This document shows positions 10,401-18,452 of a DNA stretch of 64,000 nt, in pieces. Under the pieces are notes generated by a model. The model worked only from the letters and a program-made list of their open reading frames with translations, was not told the DNA's origin and made no database searches. This DNA comes from Forficula auricularia. Taxonomy: Eukaryota > Arthropoda > Insecta > Dermaptera > Forficulidae. Position numbers and translations under genes: made by a program. The stretch is taken from positions 310,001-374,000 of the forward strand of contig JALMQS010000085.1 of the NCBI GenBank assembly GCA_024734495.1. The letters are read 5' to 3'. How positions within the stretch are numbered: position 1 is the stretch's first letter; every line of letters begins with the position of its first letter.

Positions 10401-12063
10401 AAAGGGGTATCTTAGGGATGGTACCATATTAATTTGGTCAAGTTCTGATGATATGATCACTATTAATAACATCACTAAAAAGAAAAAAGAAAAATAATTT
10501 TTAAGAAAAAAATAAAACCGACTTCAAAAAAATTAAATGCAACAAATAAAATACACTAAAAGGTATAAAATAATTATTATCTTATTTAGTTACAACTAAA
10601 CGACGAAATATTAACATGAAATTACTTTTTGAAGTCGGTGCCAAACAAACTATACCTATAAGCGAGCGTACCCGCCAAACGTACTAAGTAAGATCCGTCG
10701 AGTGCAATTCATAAAAGGTATATGTTTGGCACCGACTTCAAAAAGTAATTTCATGTTAATATTTCGTCGTTTAGTTGTAACTAAATAAGATAATAATTAT
10801 TTTATAACTTTTAGTGTATTTTATTTGTTGCATTTAATTTTTTGAAGTCGGTTTTATTTTTTTCTTAAAAATTATTTTTTTGATACTTGGATTCAATTCC
10901 CAAGGGGAGTGAATACATCCCTTCTGACATGTAATAAAACTTATCGCTATCATTTGCGATTTAGAACAGAACACAATTTAACATCTGTAATCATCAGACA
11001 ATTAATGCCCTAATACCCACTAACTCGCTGTTATTCTGTCCTTACAGTTTCCACTGAGCAATTCAATTTTGAGACCCCCTCTAAATACTTTCATTACCCC
11101 CACATCCTACGTTCATTTGTCAAATTAGGGATACCTAATGCTAAATAAAAATATATCTATAGTTATAGTTAAATTTGGAAAAACTAATATTTGACTTCAA
11201 ATTTCATAATTTAAGTCAGGGCTGTCCAACCCGTAGCCCGCGGGCCACATGCGGCCCAGCACTGCAATGAGTATGGCCCAACAAAAATCAGAAACTTCTA
11301 ATTTTTCTAATTTTAATAAATTTTTATTTTGTTAATGGAGAATGATGTAGGTTCTTGATGAAAGTAAAGAAATTTTTTGGAACTTTTAAAAAAAATTTTA
11401 AGTAAAAATACAAGTATGTTTCACATAAAAAAGATCAGATGCTTGTTTACCATGACCAATATATATTTCTTTCTTTGTGAACTCCTGAAGATGGAGTTAT
11501 ACCCCGAAATATATATTGAGTCGTGCTAAACAACAATCTGATCTTTTATTTATGTGAAACCTACCTAGAATTTTATACTTAAAAAATTTTTAAAAAGTTC
11601 CAAAAAAAAAAAATTATTTGTCATGAACTTTATTAGTGGGTTTTATAATTAAAAATATTGTCAGTGTTGTCGCTCGAGCTTACTTGCATCAAGCAGAGGA
11701 CAATCTCACTGATTTCTCTTTATAATATAACATGTTTAATAGGATTTTAAACAATCTCTCCGACAGTATCCCACTCAATGGTGTGTGTAAAATTTGCTTC
11801 AGTTTTGCTTACCTGTCGAAAAAGTGAAAGGCATTTTTGCTATTATAAAACAACCGCCACTGGTTACCCAAAATAGGCCAAGGTCTTTCATACGGAATAC
11901 CTTTCTTCTTAAAAAAATCAAAGTCTTTTGTTATATAGACTAAGAGTAAGAACACAATAAGAGCGAGAAGGATTCCCACAACGAGGAACAACATTCTGAT
12001 TGAGATACAGAAAACAACTGAATAAGAAACACGACTGTCCACTGTGCTTATATCAAGAGCCAT
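1427..12063 (-). CDS. Cytochrome P450 gene 1, CYP9-like, 3' part outside the window
   Basis: Membrane-bound haem monooxygenase, expected in the ER and using NADPH-P450 reductase (family knowledge). Six exons join in frame: 11813-12063, 9055-9236, 6642-6779, 3868-4079, 1708-1873 and 1427-1648, all with GT/AG borders. Exon 1 carries a hydrophobic anchor followed by a Pro/Gly stretch ending PWPILGN. Exon 2 holds IKDFDHF, exon 3 WRDVRATLSPAFTGTKMR, exon 4 FTNDTIATSAFGIEVDS and exon 6 the I-helix GGLDTV and HPDVQEKLYQEI, all typical of CYP9-like proteins. The K-helix, PERF and haem-Cys exons are not in bases 1-1426 and should lie to the left, given intron 6 sizes of 1.5-1.9 kb in the neighbours. 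The start could be codon 1 or internal Met24, just before the anchor. The exon 6 donor (GTTGGT) is weak but sits at the position used in the two paralogues. The gene is clearly diverged from genes 2 and 3. Confidence 0.85.
2310..2715 (+). repeat. LINE 3'-end-like repeat, unclassified
   Basis: A relatively GC-rich block in an AT-rich intron. It carries CTTGTCGTAAGAGGTGACTAA and ends in an ATT-rich run (CCATTATTATCATTATT), which looks like the 3' end of a non-LTR retroelement with a simple-repeat tail. A related GTAAGAGGGGGCTAATTAGC stretch occurs on the minus strand near 53400. There is no open frame. Assignment to LINEs rests on the tail and my memory of similar arthropod repeats, so it is tentative. 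Confidence 0.4.
3541..3670 (-). repeat. Single arm of the AAGGAGACAAT foldback family with a hammerhead-like motif
   Basis: Matches one arm of the complete foldback at 4797-5050. On the minus strand 3641-3608 reads CTGATGA, a partly paired GAGG/CCTC stem, GAAAC, TATA, then GTT in place of GTC. Intronic, non-coding. Confidence 0.6.
4130..4656. mobile_element. Foldback element, copy 2
   Basis: A shorter relative of 506-1136. Left end AGGGTGCTCCTTATTTTGG mirrors right end CCAAAATAAGGAGCACT, and the GGTTTTTGGCATTGA / TCAATGCCAAAAACTCC blocks are again inverted. It lies about 50 bp upstream of the exon 4 acceptor of P450 gene 1. No coding capacity. Confidence 0.75.
4850..4905 (-). ncRNA. Type-I hammerhead ribozyme-like motif
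   Basis: Read on the minus strand: TTGTAATAGA, CTGATGA, A, stem II GAGGGC-AAAA-GCCCTC, GAAAC, TATA, GTC, TCGTTATAA. The flanks pair as stem I (AG/TC, a bulged A, then TTGTAAT with GTTATAA including two G-T pairs). Stem III is only AC/GT with a TATA loop, and ACTATAGT is self-complementary, so pairing between two copies is possible. One extra A between CTGATGA and stem II departs from the consensus, so activity is uncertain. Confidence 0.5.
4942..4996 (+). ncRNA. Second hammerhead-like motif, opposite arm
   Basis: Plus-strand counterpart of the motif at 4850-4905: CTGATGA at 4952, stem II GAGGGC-AAA-GCCCTC, GAAAC, AATA, GTC at 4985-4987. It has two extra bases (CA) before stem II and lacks the palindromic ACTATAGT, so it is probably less active than its partner. 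Confidence 0.4.
5679..6504. mobile_element. Short-TIR element X with three internal ~125-bp monomers, copy 1
   Basis: Begins ACCATACAACCTGG and ends CCTGTATGGT, giving an 8-bp inverted end (ACCATACA/TGTATGGT). The first half holds three imperfect direct repeats with the shared core CACTGATTATGTATACA, separated by C-rich runs; the second half carries a CAGACTAACNGACA-rich stretch and a GCGAAATGCCATGG block. An inverted second copy is split over 37571-37859 and 40749-41098. No transposase is seen, so it is non-autonomous and of unknown superfamily. Confidence 0.6.
7164..8076 (-). mobile_element. Internally deleted hAT transposon with 8-bp target duplication
   Basis: The target site ATTGTAAA is present at 7156-7163 and again at 8077-8084, the 8-bp duplication expected of hAT. 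The right end read inward is CAGTGCTGGATTTCCGCCTA; the left end TAGGGGCGGATATAAGAG is a diverged partner. Inside, 7595-7861 (minus) encodes the C-terminal hAT dimerisation region with the landmark CTPASNGSAERSFSALKRVK. The catalytic core is missing, so the copy is not autonomous. It sits in intron 2 of P450 gene 1. Confidence 0.85.
7595..7861 (-). pseudogene. hAT transposase C-terminal fragment
   Basis: An 88-codon open stretch resembling the hAT C-terminal dimerisation domain of ZMYM1-like transposases, with SNGSAERSFSALKRVKNYLR followed by RLNSLSVMYIE. It lacks the catalytic domain and BED finger. It is the only coding remnant of the 7164-8076 element. Confidence 0.75.
9350..9398 (+). ncRNA. 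Weak hammerhead-like motif
   Basis: Reads GGCCT, CTGAGGA, A, GTCG-AAATAAAT-CGAC, GAAAC, TTCT, GGCC. The core and a 4-bp stem II are present and GGCC/GGCC could form stem I, but the cleavage triplet and stem III are not clear. Lies just upstream of exon 2 of P450 gene 1. Confidence 0.25.
9524..10852. repeat. Composite ACCGACTTC repeat, two tandem composite units
   Basis: Each unit has a ~350-bp T-rich module (starting AACCGACTTCAAAAAAGGAG in the first; containing CTCATATCTCCGCCAATTGT and TTCTGATGATATGATCACTA) followed by a foldback module bounded by ACCGACTTC and GAAGTCGGT (9889-10167, internally shortened; 10517-10852, complete). The foldback arms are ~125 bp and themselves end in GAAGTCGGT. 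Further copies are at 23036-23396 (foldback only), 59972-60676 (full) and, inverted, 24210-24515 (module 1 only). Non-coding, intron 1 of P450 gene 1. Family unknown. Confidence 0.7.
11217..11300 (+). repeat. Isolated hAT-type terminus
   Basis: CAGGGCTGTCCAACCCGTAG followed by CCCGCGGGCCACATGCGGCC is a typical hAT (Charlie-like) end. I find no matching opposite end within the next 600 bp, so this is a truncated insertion. Confidence 0.5.
11412..11585. repeat. Short inverted-repeat element, possibly Penelope-related
   Basis: GTTTCACATAAAAAAGATCAGA on the left mirrors TCTGATCTTTTATTTATGTG on the right. The centre reads CTCCTGAAGATGGAG and CCCCGAAATATATA, resembling the sequence downstream of the Penelope-like fragment at 14835-15566. 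Intron 1 of P450 gene 1. Confidence 0.45.
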
Positions 12064-12461
12064 ATCAAGCCCACGTGACCAGTCCTCTCGAGTTATTATA
12101 TCTTTTCAATTAGAAATTGATATAAAAATTTCATAAGGCTCTACTCTTATCGCTTATGTCAATGATGATTTGACGTTTAATTCCCAGAATGGATATTATA
12201 AATAGTATACACAATAAAATACATCTTTACAAGGTCAAGTTTTTGATTTTTTTCTCGGGTTGTCGAATTTTTTATTATTACTAAGTACGCCCGGCAGACA
12301 GGCAAAGTCTGCCTGCCGGGTGTCTAAAGTGTCCTTAGTAGTGAATACGTGGAATAAATATAAATTTGCTTCATAAAGAGAAATCAATAAGCCTGTTCTC
12401 TGCTTATAAACACTGCCTGGAGCACCGAGCGATGCTCGGTAACTTTTTGCCTCCAAATAGC
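12064..12461 (-). promoter_or_regulatory. 5' flank of P450 gene 1, putative promoter region
   Basis: Immediately upstream of the gene 1 ATG. It contains a palindromic CACGTG at about 12072-12077 and AT-rich TATA-like stretches (GATATAATAA near 12100). No core promoter can be assigned from sequence alone. The left part overlaps a short repeat with GAGCGATGCTCGG near 12427. Confidence 0.3.
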
Positions 12462-13125
12462 TTAAGTTTCAAATGTCAAGGCTCTGCGACTTAGCAAAGA
12501 CTAAATGTGGATAATTATTTTTTTTTTAATCCAATCGAATGCAAAATTTTACACCCCCTTCCTTTATTTCAATCGTATTAAAATCTATGCATGACTAATA
12601 GCTCATGACACTTGATAAGTACATCAATTTAAAAAAAATCCTTAGTGAGATTTTTGAGAAAATCAAAAAAAACGAAAAATCTTTCATGTAAATGTCAACT
12701 TCCGGTGTTCCGATTTCAAGCAAAAACTTGCTGTCCCCCTTCTAGCCTATATCGAGCCTAAGTTTCGAATTTCGTAGCTCTGAGATTTATGGTTGCGAAA
12801 CGCAAGGGGGGGGGGTACATTCTTACGCACATAAACATAAACTTCCGGTATTTATATTTTAGCCAAAATCTTATGGTACTTCTTGTAGCATGTAGTAGCT
12901 CAAGTTTCAAATTTCAAGGCTCTGTGACTTTACAAAAAGGAGATATGAACAACTTTTAAGGAGTTAGGTGTTGGTTCTAGGTGAAACATTTTATTATTAT
13001 GGAGATATGAACGATTAAAATATTTATTTTGCGACATGACTAATTTACACCCCCTTCCTTTATTTCAATCGGATCAAAATTTATACAGGGCTAATAACTC
13101 ATGAGACTTGATAAGTTCGTCAATT
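12462..13125. repeat. Two direct copies of a ~220-bp sequence
   Basis: AGCTTAAGTTTCAAATGTCAAGG at 12460 and AGCTCAAGTTTCAAATTTCAAGG at 12898 start two diverged direct repeats. Both continue through TTTACACCCCCTTCCTTTATTTCAATCG and a CATGA(C/G)ACTTGATAAGT block. The second copy is interrupted near 12948-13000 by a ~50-bp segment that recurs inverted at 15565-15612. Non-coding. Confidence 0.55.
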
Positions 13126-13150
13126 TTTAGCGAAATTGTTAAAAGCCGTT

Positions 13151-13201
13151 TTCGAGAAACCGATTCTATATATATATATATAGAATCGGTTTCTCGAAAA
13201 C
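13151..13201. repeat. Near-perfect palindrome with AT core
   Basis: GTTTTCGAGAAACCGATTCT is followed by a TA run and then AGAATCGGTTTCTCGAAAAC, giving 20-bp arms with an AT centre. It could form a cruciform or be the remnant of a foldback element. Confidence 0.65.
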
Positions 13202-13504
13202 ATATATATATATATATAAGGTTTATGAGATTCACCCCTGCCGCAAATATGGCTAGCGTTTGAGGACTGGAGTCTCCAAGCATTCTCTTGCCACTCTGGA
13301 TGCAATTCAGAGGCAAGCAATAACATATTGGGCGTTGACTACCCTTGATTCTTTGATCCAATGTAGAACATTCTTCCCTCTTCTCTTAATTACTTAGATA
13401 CTACCATGGCGTTAGTTCTGGGGTCTGAGAATGAAAAAGTAAGAATTGCTGTTATATAACAATAATTAAATGAGTTCTTTATTTTATAATTTGATTTATA
13501 AAAA

Positions 13505-13720
13505 AAAAGATAATTGGTCTGGTTTGGACATGTAAATAGAAAAGAAGTTGCCCAAGAAAATCCTTCATTGAGTAACCTTGAAGCCACCTGGAAGAGGATT
13601 CATGGAGAGACGATGTTGACGAGGCAATGTGGTACAGAGACAGAAACCTTCCAGAAGAAAATCGAAACAAAGAGTGGAGAAACATCATCGGCTTATGTAA
13701 TATATCAACGTTTAAAAAAA
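13505..13720 (+). pseudogene. Decayed LINE C-terminal fragment
   Basis: In one frame this reads a WRDDVDEAMWYRDRN stretch followed by NKEWRNIIGLC, resembling the C-terminal tail of arthropod non-LTR reverse transcriptases, with stops nearby. A second frame gives WFGHVNRK at the start. Too decayed to classify. Confidence 0.35.
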
Positions 13721-13844
13721 ATTATAATTGCCTTAAGTCGAGGCCACATTATGATTTTGCTCCAGGGCTGGATGAAAAAATGGTTTTCCATCTTTGAATG
13801 CTTGCTATCATTAACTGGAGGATTTTAAATTATTTTAATTTTAA

Positions 13845-13995
13845 TTGAATGTAATGGAAGGCAGCCCAGGGGAGGGAAGAAAAAATTAACACATATCAAA
13901 TAAGGTGTAATTTATTGGAATCCTTACTTCTTTCCTTTCAAACCGACGTTTCAGAGGATTTTTCCCTCCTTCTTCAGGGTTTCAAAGGGTCAATG
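13845..13995 (-). repeat. Short repeat carrying a compact hammerhead-like motif
   Basis: TGTAATGGAAGGCAGCCCAG and GGTGTAATTTATTGGAATCC recur at 43079-43165, where the right part is missing. The right part on the minus strand carries the hammerhead-like motif listed separately. Intergenic, non-coding. Confidence 0.55.
13940..13983 (-). ncRNA. Compact type-I hammerhead-like motif (GAAACGTC)
   Basis: Minus strand: AAACC (stem I), CTGAAGA, AGGAGGGAAAAATCCTCT (imperfect stem II), GAAAC, GTC, GGTTT (stem I partner, 5 bp perfect). There is no stem III loop: GAAACGTC allows only an AC/GT pairing, the form described for minimal hammerheads of Penelope-like elements and retrozymes, which are thought to work as dimers. 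Order and core bases fit the consensus; activity is untested. Confidence 0.45.
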
Positions 13996-14834
13996 AATGA
14001 AACAAATAAAATGTTTCCTTCTTCTCTCCACAGTAGTGTTTAAAACTTTCTTCTTTTTTAACAAAGGCATATAAAAACAATTTTTTTCCTCCTTTTCTTA
14101 ATTAGAAGGAGGGGAAAAGTCAATATCGTCGCCTTAGAGTGTAAAGCTGCTAATACACAAAAAGAAAATTTTACAGGGCAGAGAAAAAACAAACAAAATT
14201 TAATAATGTTGTTATGAAAAGAAACTATTTTTCACATTTTTTTTCTACAACTTACGATCGTAATTTTAAGTAACAGTTTTACTTGGACGATGCTGCATCT
14301 CTTTTTCTTTTGAAAGGTATTAATTTGTCATATATGATAAAAAATGGATTTAGCACACCTAAGGCGACGGTATGTGATAAAAAATGGATTTAGCAGGTTT
14401 ACATTCTAAAATGATCTTGGAGTTATATTGATAGTTCAATTTTTTTGAGCCCCCCGCCCAAAATTTTGACCCCTGAAAAAAATAATGCATCTCTTTTTTA
14501 TTATAAATCTCTTTTATAGTAAAATTCATTTTTCTTGGTTTTATAACTATAGTTTGAAAATTTTATAATTTTAATTTTTTAAGAGCCCCCACTCACTTAA
14601 TTTTTTGTTCGTTTTCATCCAAAATATAATCAGCTCTTAATCTCACTGCAAAGAATTATAATTTAATTGTTTAAATACAAGCTCTGATATTTTTTTTATT
14701 AAATTAAATTCAAAATTCAATGGAAAATTTCCAGAGATAGTTAAGCCTATTTCCTTTTGAACATATAGTATTTAAGTGAGCGTTCACCCTGGTCAAAAAT
14801 CCATTACTCTGCAGATTTTTAAAGTATAGTATCT

Positions 14835-15566
14835 TTATATTTTAATAAATCTTGAGCAAGATGCGAGGTAGGTTTCACAAAAAAGAAATAAAACAAAATT
14901 GAATTTTGAATTCTATATATTTCGGGGCTGAGCCCATCATCAGGAGTCGAAGTAAACTGATTATACAATGGAAAAATAATTTTAAAAATAACAATTTTTT
15001 TTAATGTTTTTTGAAATGTATCTGGTGAGGGGAAAGTAGGGGTAAGAAGGGAAGTTGTTCTAAGAATTAATATTTTCGTCAAATGGAAAAATTGAGTTTT
15101 GAACCAGCTGAAGGGAAGGTCTACCTACTATTGTACTATTATAATAATAACGAATGGGAAAGTACGTGACAGGGTACAACTAGAAAAGTGACTGAGAGTG
15201 TACAATTATCTTTTATCGTTTTATCGTTTAGTTAATTTATTATAATATAAAATCAATAATTGTATTTTTATGAGCTTCTAATTGATTATTTAAAATATTT
15301 GAATTATTTGATAGAGCTATTTTAATTTCTGTTGATTCTAAGAGATCCAATTTAAGGCCTTTTCTTTCGAAATAAATGGGGATAGGGTTATTATTAGCGG
15401 TGAAATGATTGAATTCTTGTAAATGAATTGCGAAGGCTGAGGCCGAATCTAAATTAATGTTCTAATGAGACGATTAAGAGCTCTTACATGCTCAGAGTAA
15501 CGTATTTTGAATGAACGACCTGTCTGCCCTACATAAAAAGCATCTTGCTCAAGTTTTATTATTATG
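14835..15566 (-). mobile_element. Penelope-like element remnant (GIY-YIG C-terminal end)
   Basis: On the minus strand about 15555-15450 encodes DAFYVGQTGRSFKIRYSEHV, a GIY-YIG endonuclease signature of Penelope-like elements. After a frame change, about 15435-15240 encodes ASAFAIHLQEFNHF and IYFERKGLKLDLLE, the usual C-terminal end of these proteins. The region beyond holds CTGATGA...GAAATATATAG at about 14952-14919, hammerhead-like and in the expected downstream position. GCATCTTGCTCAAG occurs inverted at both edges (14838-14858 and 15545-15560). No reverse transcriptase domain remains. Confidence 0.7.
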
Positions 15567-15744
15567 TTAAAATGTTTCACCTAGAACCAACACCTAACTC
15601 CTTAAAAGTTATCTTTATATTTTGTTTAAAATATTTTAATTTTCATCCTATCTGTGCATGTGTCATCGGCTTGATTCTCAATTAAAATTTAAATATTTTG
15701 AAAGTAATCATGATTTTTTCAATAAATTAAATTCAAAAAATTGG

Positions 15745-15895
15745 TAGAATATTTCTAAATTGAAGGAGACAATAAAAGAGTGTGTCTTCTGCTGGAATTA
15801 TAAATTTTATTTATTTATAACGAGACTATAGTTACGAGGGCTTTGCCCTCTTCATCAGTCTATTACAATTGATTCACAGGAATTAATTTATGAAA
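15745..15895 (-). repeat. AAGGAGACAAT foldback arm with a mutated hammerhead core
   Basis: Matches one arm of the 4797-5050 element. The minus strand gives CTGATGA, GAGGGC-AAA-GCCCTC, then GTAAC instead of GAAAC, and GTC at 15826-15824. The A-to-T change at the catalytic GAAA position should inactivate it. Confidence 0.6.
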
Positions 15896-16127
15896 ACTTT
15901 CAATTTAATATTTCTAAAGCCTATTTTTTTTTTTGATCAAAGGAGGAGGAGGGTACGTTCTGGCCAAAAATCATGTACTCTGCAGGCTCTGAAGGTATAT
16001 TATCTGAGTGTTTATTTTTTAATAAAACCCCTCATATTTTTTTACAAGTTTTTATATTAAAGTAAGGTCAAAATTCAATATAATATTACCAGAAATAGTT
16101 AACCCTATTTCCTTTTGATCATATAAG

Positions 16128-16734
16128 TGTAGGATTTGATTAATTAAGCATTTAATTTAGTAATTCTTGATTTCTGTTTAAAATCATGTGTTCGACAGAT
16201 GTTTGGGCTTTCTGCCCTTGCGAAGGCCGCATTCTTTCTTTGTAGCGAGCCTTTTGTGTTCGAGAAGGCTGGTCGGCTGACACTCATATGCATGTGTGTG
16301 GGTGTACGTGTTTCAGCTGGGAGGCAGTCGTTGACAAGGGCTGTAAGCTGCCGACACCCTCACCCCACTTATATGCATGTGTGTGTGTAAGTGCTATGTG
16401 TGTGTGTGCTGCTGAAGGAATATTGGTTGCAACGGCAAGTTAGTTCAGTTAAAGCGAGCCCTGGTCAAGATGACATGCTTATCGATGTGTTAGCTTGTCG
16501 ATTTGATAGCAAGTGTACGATGTATTAATTAATTACGTGTATTACGATGTTTTAACGACGACCCCTAGACACGAATCTGTATATAACCCCTTTTTGTAAA
16601 TAAATATATATAAAGAAGTGAATGTGTGTTATTGTTTATTTCACCCCTATGAGCGAAGAGGGTGAAACCCAGCCTTCTACAAGTGGAGGCCTGTCCAGGA
16701 TAAATCGTAGGGGGTGAAACCCCCGCCCCCTACA
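16128..16734 (+). repeat. 5' LTR
   Basis: Contains TGTATATAACCCC as a likely TATA region and AATAAATATATAT as a likely polyadenylation region. Near its 3' end two similar blocks occur: GGGTGAAACCCAGCCTTCTACA then AAGTGGAGGCCTGTCCAGGA, and GGGTGAAACCCCCGCCCCCTACA followed outside the LTR by AATGGGTGCTCGCGTCCGGGA. Confidence 0.9.
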
Positions 16735-16810
16735 AATGGGTGCTCGCGTCCGGGATGAATCATAAAAAGTTTATCTTACCGGAGACGATTTGATGACGAA
16801 ATGACGGAAC

Positions 16811-17347
16811 GTGACGTGGAATCTTGTTGATATTCTGGTGAAAAAATTGTGCCCTAGAAGAATGAAGAATCTTGGCCAGCATGTCAATATCGAGAGAAAC
16901 TTGACAGACTTCGATTTTGAGGACGTCAAAAAGCTTTTTAAACTTATTTTTGACGAAGAAGGCAATCGACACACGAGGCGAAAATTGAAGCTTTTCGAAG
17001 GCTTTAATTTTGACTCTTTTAGTCGAGAGCGCAAAGCAAAAGCCGTTTGCAGTGACTTCTCTCAATCGGACCTGGTAATTATCTCTTCGATATTAGGCTT
17101 GCCCACAGACTCTGACAAGAAGTGTCTTGCCAGAAATCTCGTGGTAAGCTTGTCCGATTTTGGCCATCTGAAAAGGGTGCACGGGACTTCATCAAAAGAC
17201 ACGCGCGTGGACGACGGACAACCAGCTAAACAGCTGGGGGAGATGAATTCTCTCGGAGCTTCTGCGAAGCCAGGAATTCGATTGAAAAGTTCGACGGAAC
17301 GGGGAGCGTTTCAATCGAACAGTGGATCAAAGAGATTCAGGATTTAG
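16811..17347 (+). CDS. Retrotransposon N-terminal gag-like ORF
   Basis: A 178-codon frame in the LTR element at 16128-19800. It has a Lys-rich start (LVDILVKKLCPRRMKNL), the stretch LTDFDFEDVKKLFKLIF, and a SAP-like LVIISSILGLPTDSDKK. The end of the frame runs out of register: the natural continuation (FDGTGSVSIEQWIKEIQDLV) lies in the next frame from about 17290. I infer one gag-like protein broken by a frameshift. Confidence 0.5.
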   Translation: MTWNLVDILVKKLCPRRMKNLGQHVNIERNLTDFDFEDVKKLFKLIFDEEGNRHTRRKLKLFEGFNFDSFSRERKAKAVCSDFSQSDLVIISSILGLPTDSDKKCLARNLVVSLSDFGHLKRVHGTSSKDTRVDDGQPAKQLGEMNSLGASAKPGIRLKSSTERGAFQSNSGSKRFRI

Positions 17348-17388
17348 TTGAAGAATCCGGATGGGGTTCGACGGAACTATTTTTTCTG

Positions 17389-17850
17389 GTGAAGATGTCG
17401 CTAGCAGGCTATGCGAAAGATTATATTCAAAGCGAAAGAGGTTTGACTTCTTGGAGTTTGCTCGAAACAGCTCTGAAAGAGGAATTCTCGCAAAAAGATG
17501 AAAACGACGACGAGGACGACGACGACGATGTTGAACAAAGCAAAGAGGATTGCTTTGTCCATAGCGAGGTCTACGAAGAAGATGTTTCATTTTGCGAGAA
17601 AGCCCCCTTTCAAAGCCGGTTACAGCATGACGACGACGACGATGTTGAACAAAGCAAAGAGGATTGCTTTGTCCATAGCGAGGTCTACGAAGAAGATATA
17701 TCACTTTGCGAGAAAGTTCCCTTTCAGGCCGGCTACAGCAGGACGCCAACGAGGACGACGCCGATGACGACGGCAACAAGGAGAGGTTCAAAGAAGAAAT
17801 CGCCGATGTCGATTTGGATGAAGACGAAGATGCCGACGAGGAGGATGTAG
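17389..17850 (+). CDS. Gag-like ORF with tandem acidic repeat
   Basis: Continues the gag fold seen from ~17290: WIKEIQDLVEESGW, FFLVKMSLAGYAKDYI, WSLLETALKEEF, a pattern common to Ty3/gypsy gag proteins. It is followed by two tandem ~37-residue acidic units, each DDDDDVEQSKEDCFVHSEVY ending in CEKAPFQ or CEKVPFQ (DNA 17518-17737). The acidic region continues in another frame from 17706. Function of the acidic tail is unknown. Confidence 0.5.
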   Translation: MKMSLAGYAKDYIQSERGLTSWSLLETALKEEFSQKDENDDEDDDDDVEQSKEDCFVHSEVYEEDVSFCEKAPFQSRLQHDDDDDVEQSKEDCFVHSEVYEEDISLCEKVPFQAGYSRTPTRTTPMTTATRRGSKKKSPMSIWMKTKMPTRRM

Positions 17851-18452
17851 TTGATTTGAGTGAAAGTGGTGTGAAAGAAATTGCCTACTTGACGGATGAG
17901 CTGAAAGAAGAATTTGAAGAATTAAAGCCGAGGAATATACTTGAAAAAGGTGAATTGTTTGAGGATGAGAGCCAAGACAGAGAAATAGAAAAAAACAATT
18001 TAATTATGGATTTGCGAGAAGAAAGAAGAGTCAACAAAGAGATGAAAGAGTGCTCTTTGTTAGAAACAAGAGATAAAGAAAAAGATACGCAACGAAGGAT
18101 GAATAATAACCGCCCAGGTATAGCAACAAAAGGTGTGACGCATACTAGTGTAAGTGATATTTCAAAAATCATTTATAATAAACGCTATTTTGTGAAAAAT
18201 ATTGGTGAATATATACGTTTGAGGTGTTCTGAAAATAATTTTATTTTTGATCGAGGAAAGATGTCACGCGATTTTTGCGCCAGGTGCGCGGTTCGTGGGT
18301 TCACGGGTGTGTGTTTGTGCGTATGCGCGTATGTGTTTGTGAAAAAGTGTCTTTCAGTGAGTGCCAAAAGTTATTCGAGACCCGACTTGAAAATGAACAC
18401 GTGTTTGAACAATACGAGACGTAGAACAATGAATAAAGGTTTTCTTGAATAA
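17706..18452 (+). CDS. Acidic and coiled-coil ORF of the LTR element, unknown function
   Basis: A 248-codon frame overlapping the previous one. Asp/Glu-rich start (DLDEDEDADEEDVVDLSESG), a Glu/Lys-rich segment likely to form a coiled coil, then a Cys-containing end (FCARCAVRGFTGVCLCVC). No enzymatic motif. Overlap in a different frame suggests a frameshift after the acidic repeats rather than a separate gene. Confidence 0.4.
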   Translation: MRESSLSGRLQQDANEDDADDDGNKERFKEEIADVDLDEDEDADEEDVVDLSESGVKEIAYLTDELKEEFEELKPRNILEKGELFEDESQDREIEKNNLIMDLREERRVNKEMKECSLLETRDKEKDTQRRMNNNRPGIATKGVTHTSVSDISKIIYNKRYFVKNIGEYIRLRCSENNFIFDRGKMSRDFCARCAVRGFTGVCLCVCAYVFVKKCLSVSAKSYSRPDLKMNTCLNNTRRRTMNKGFLE

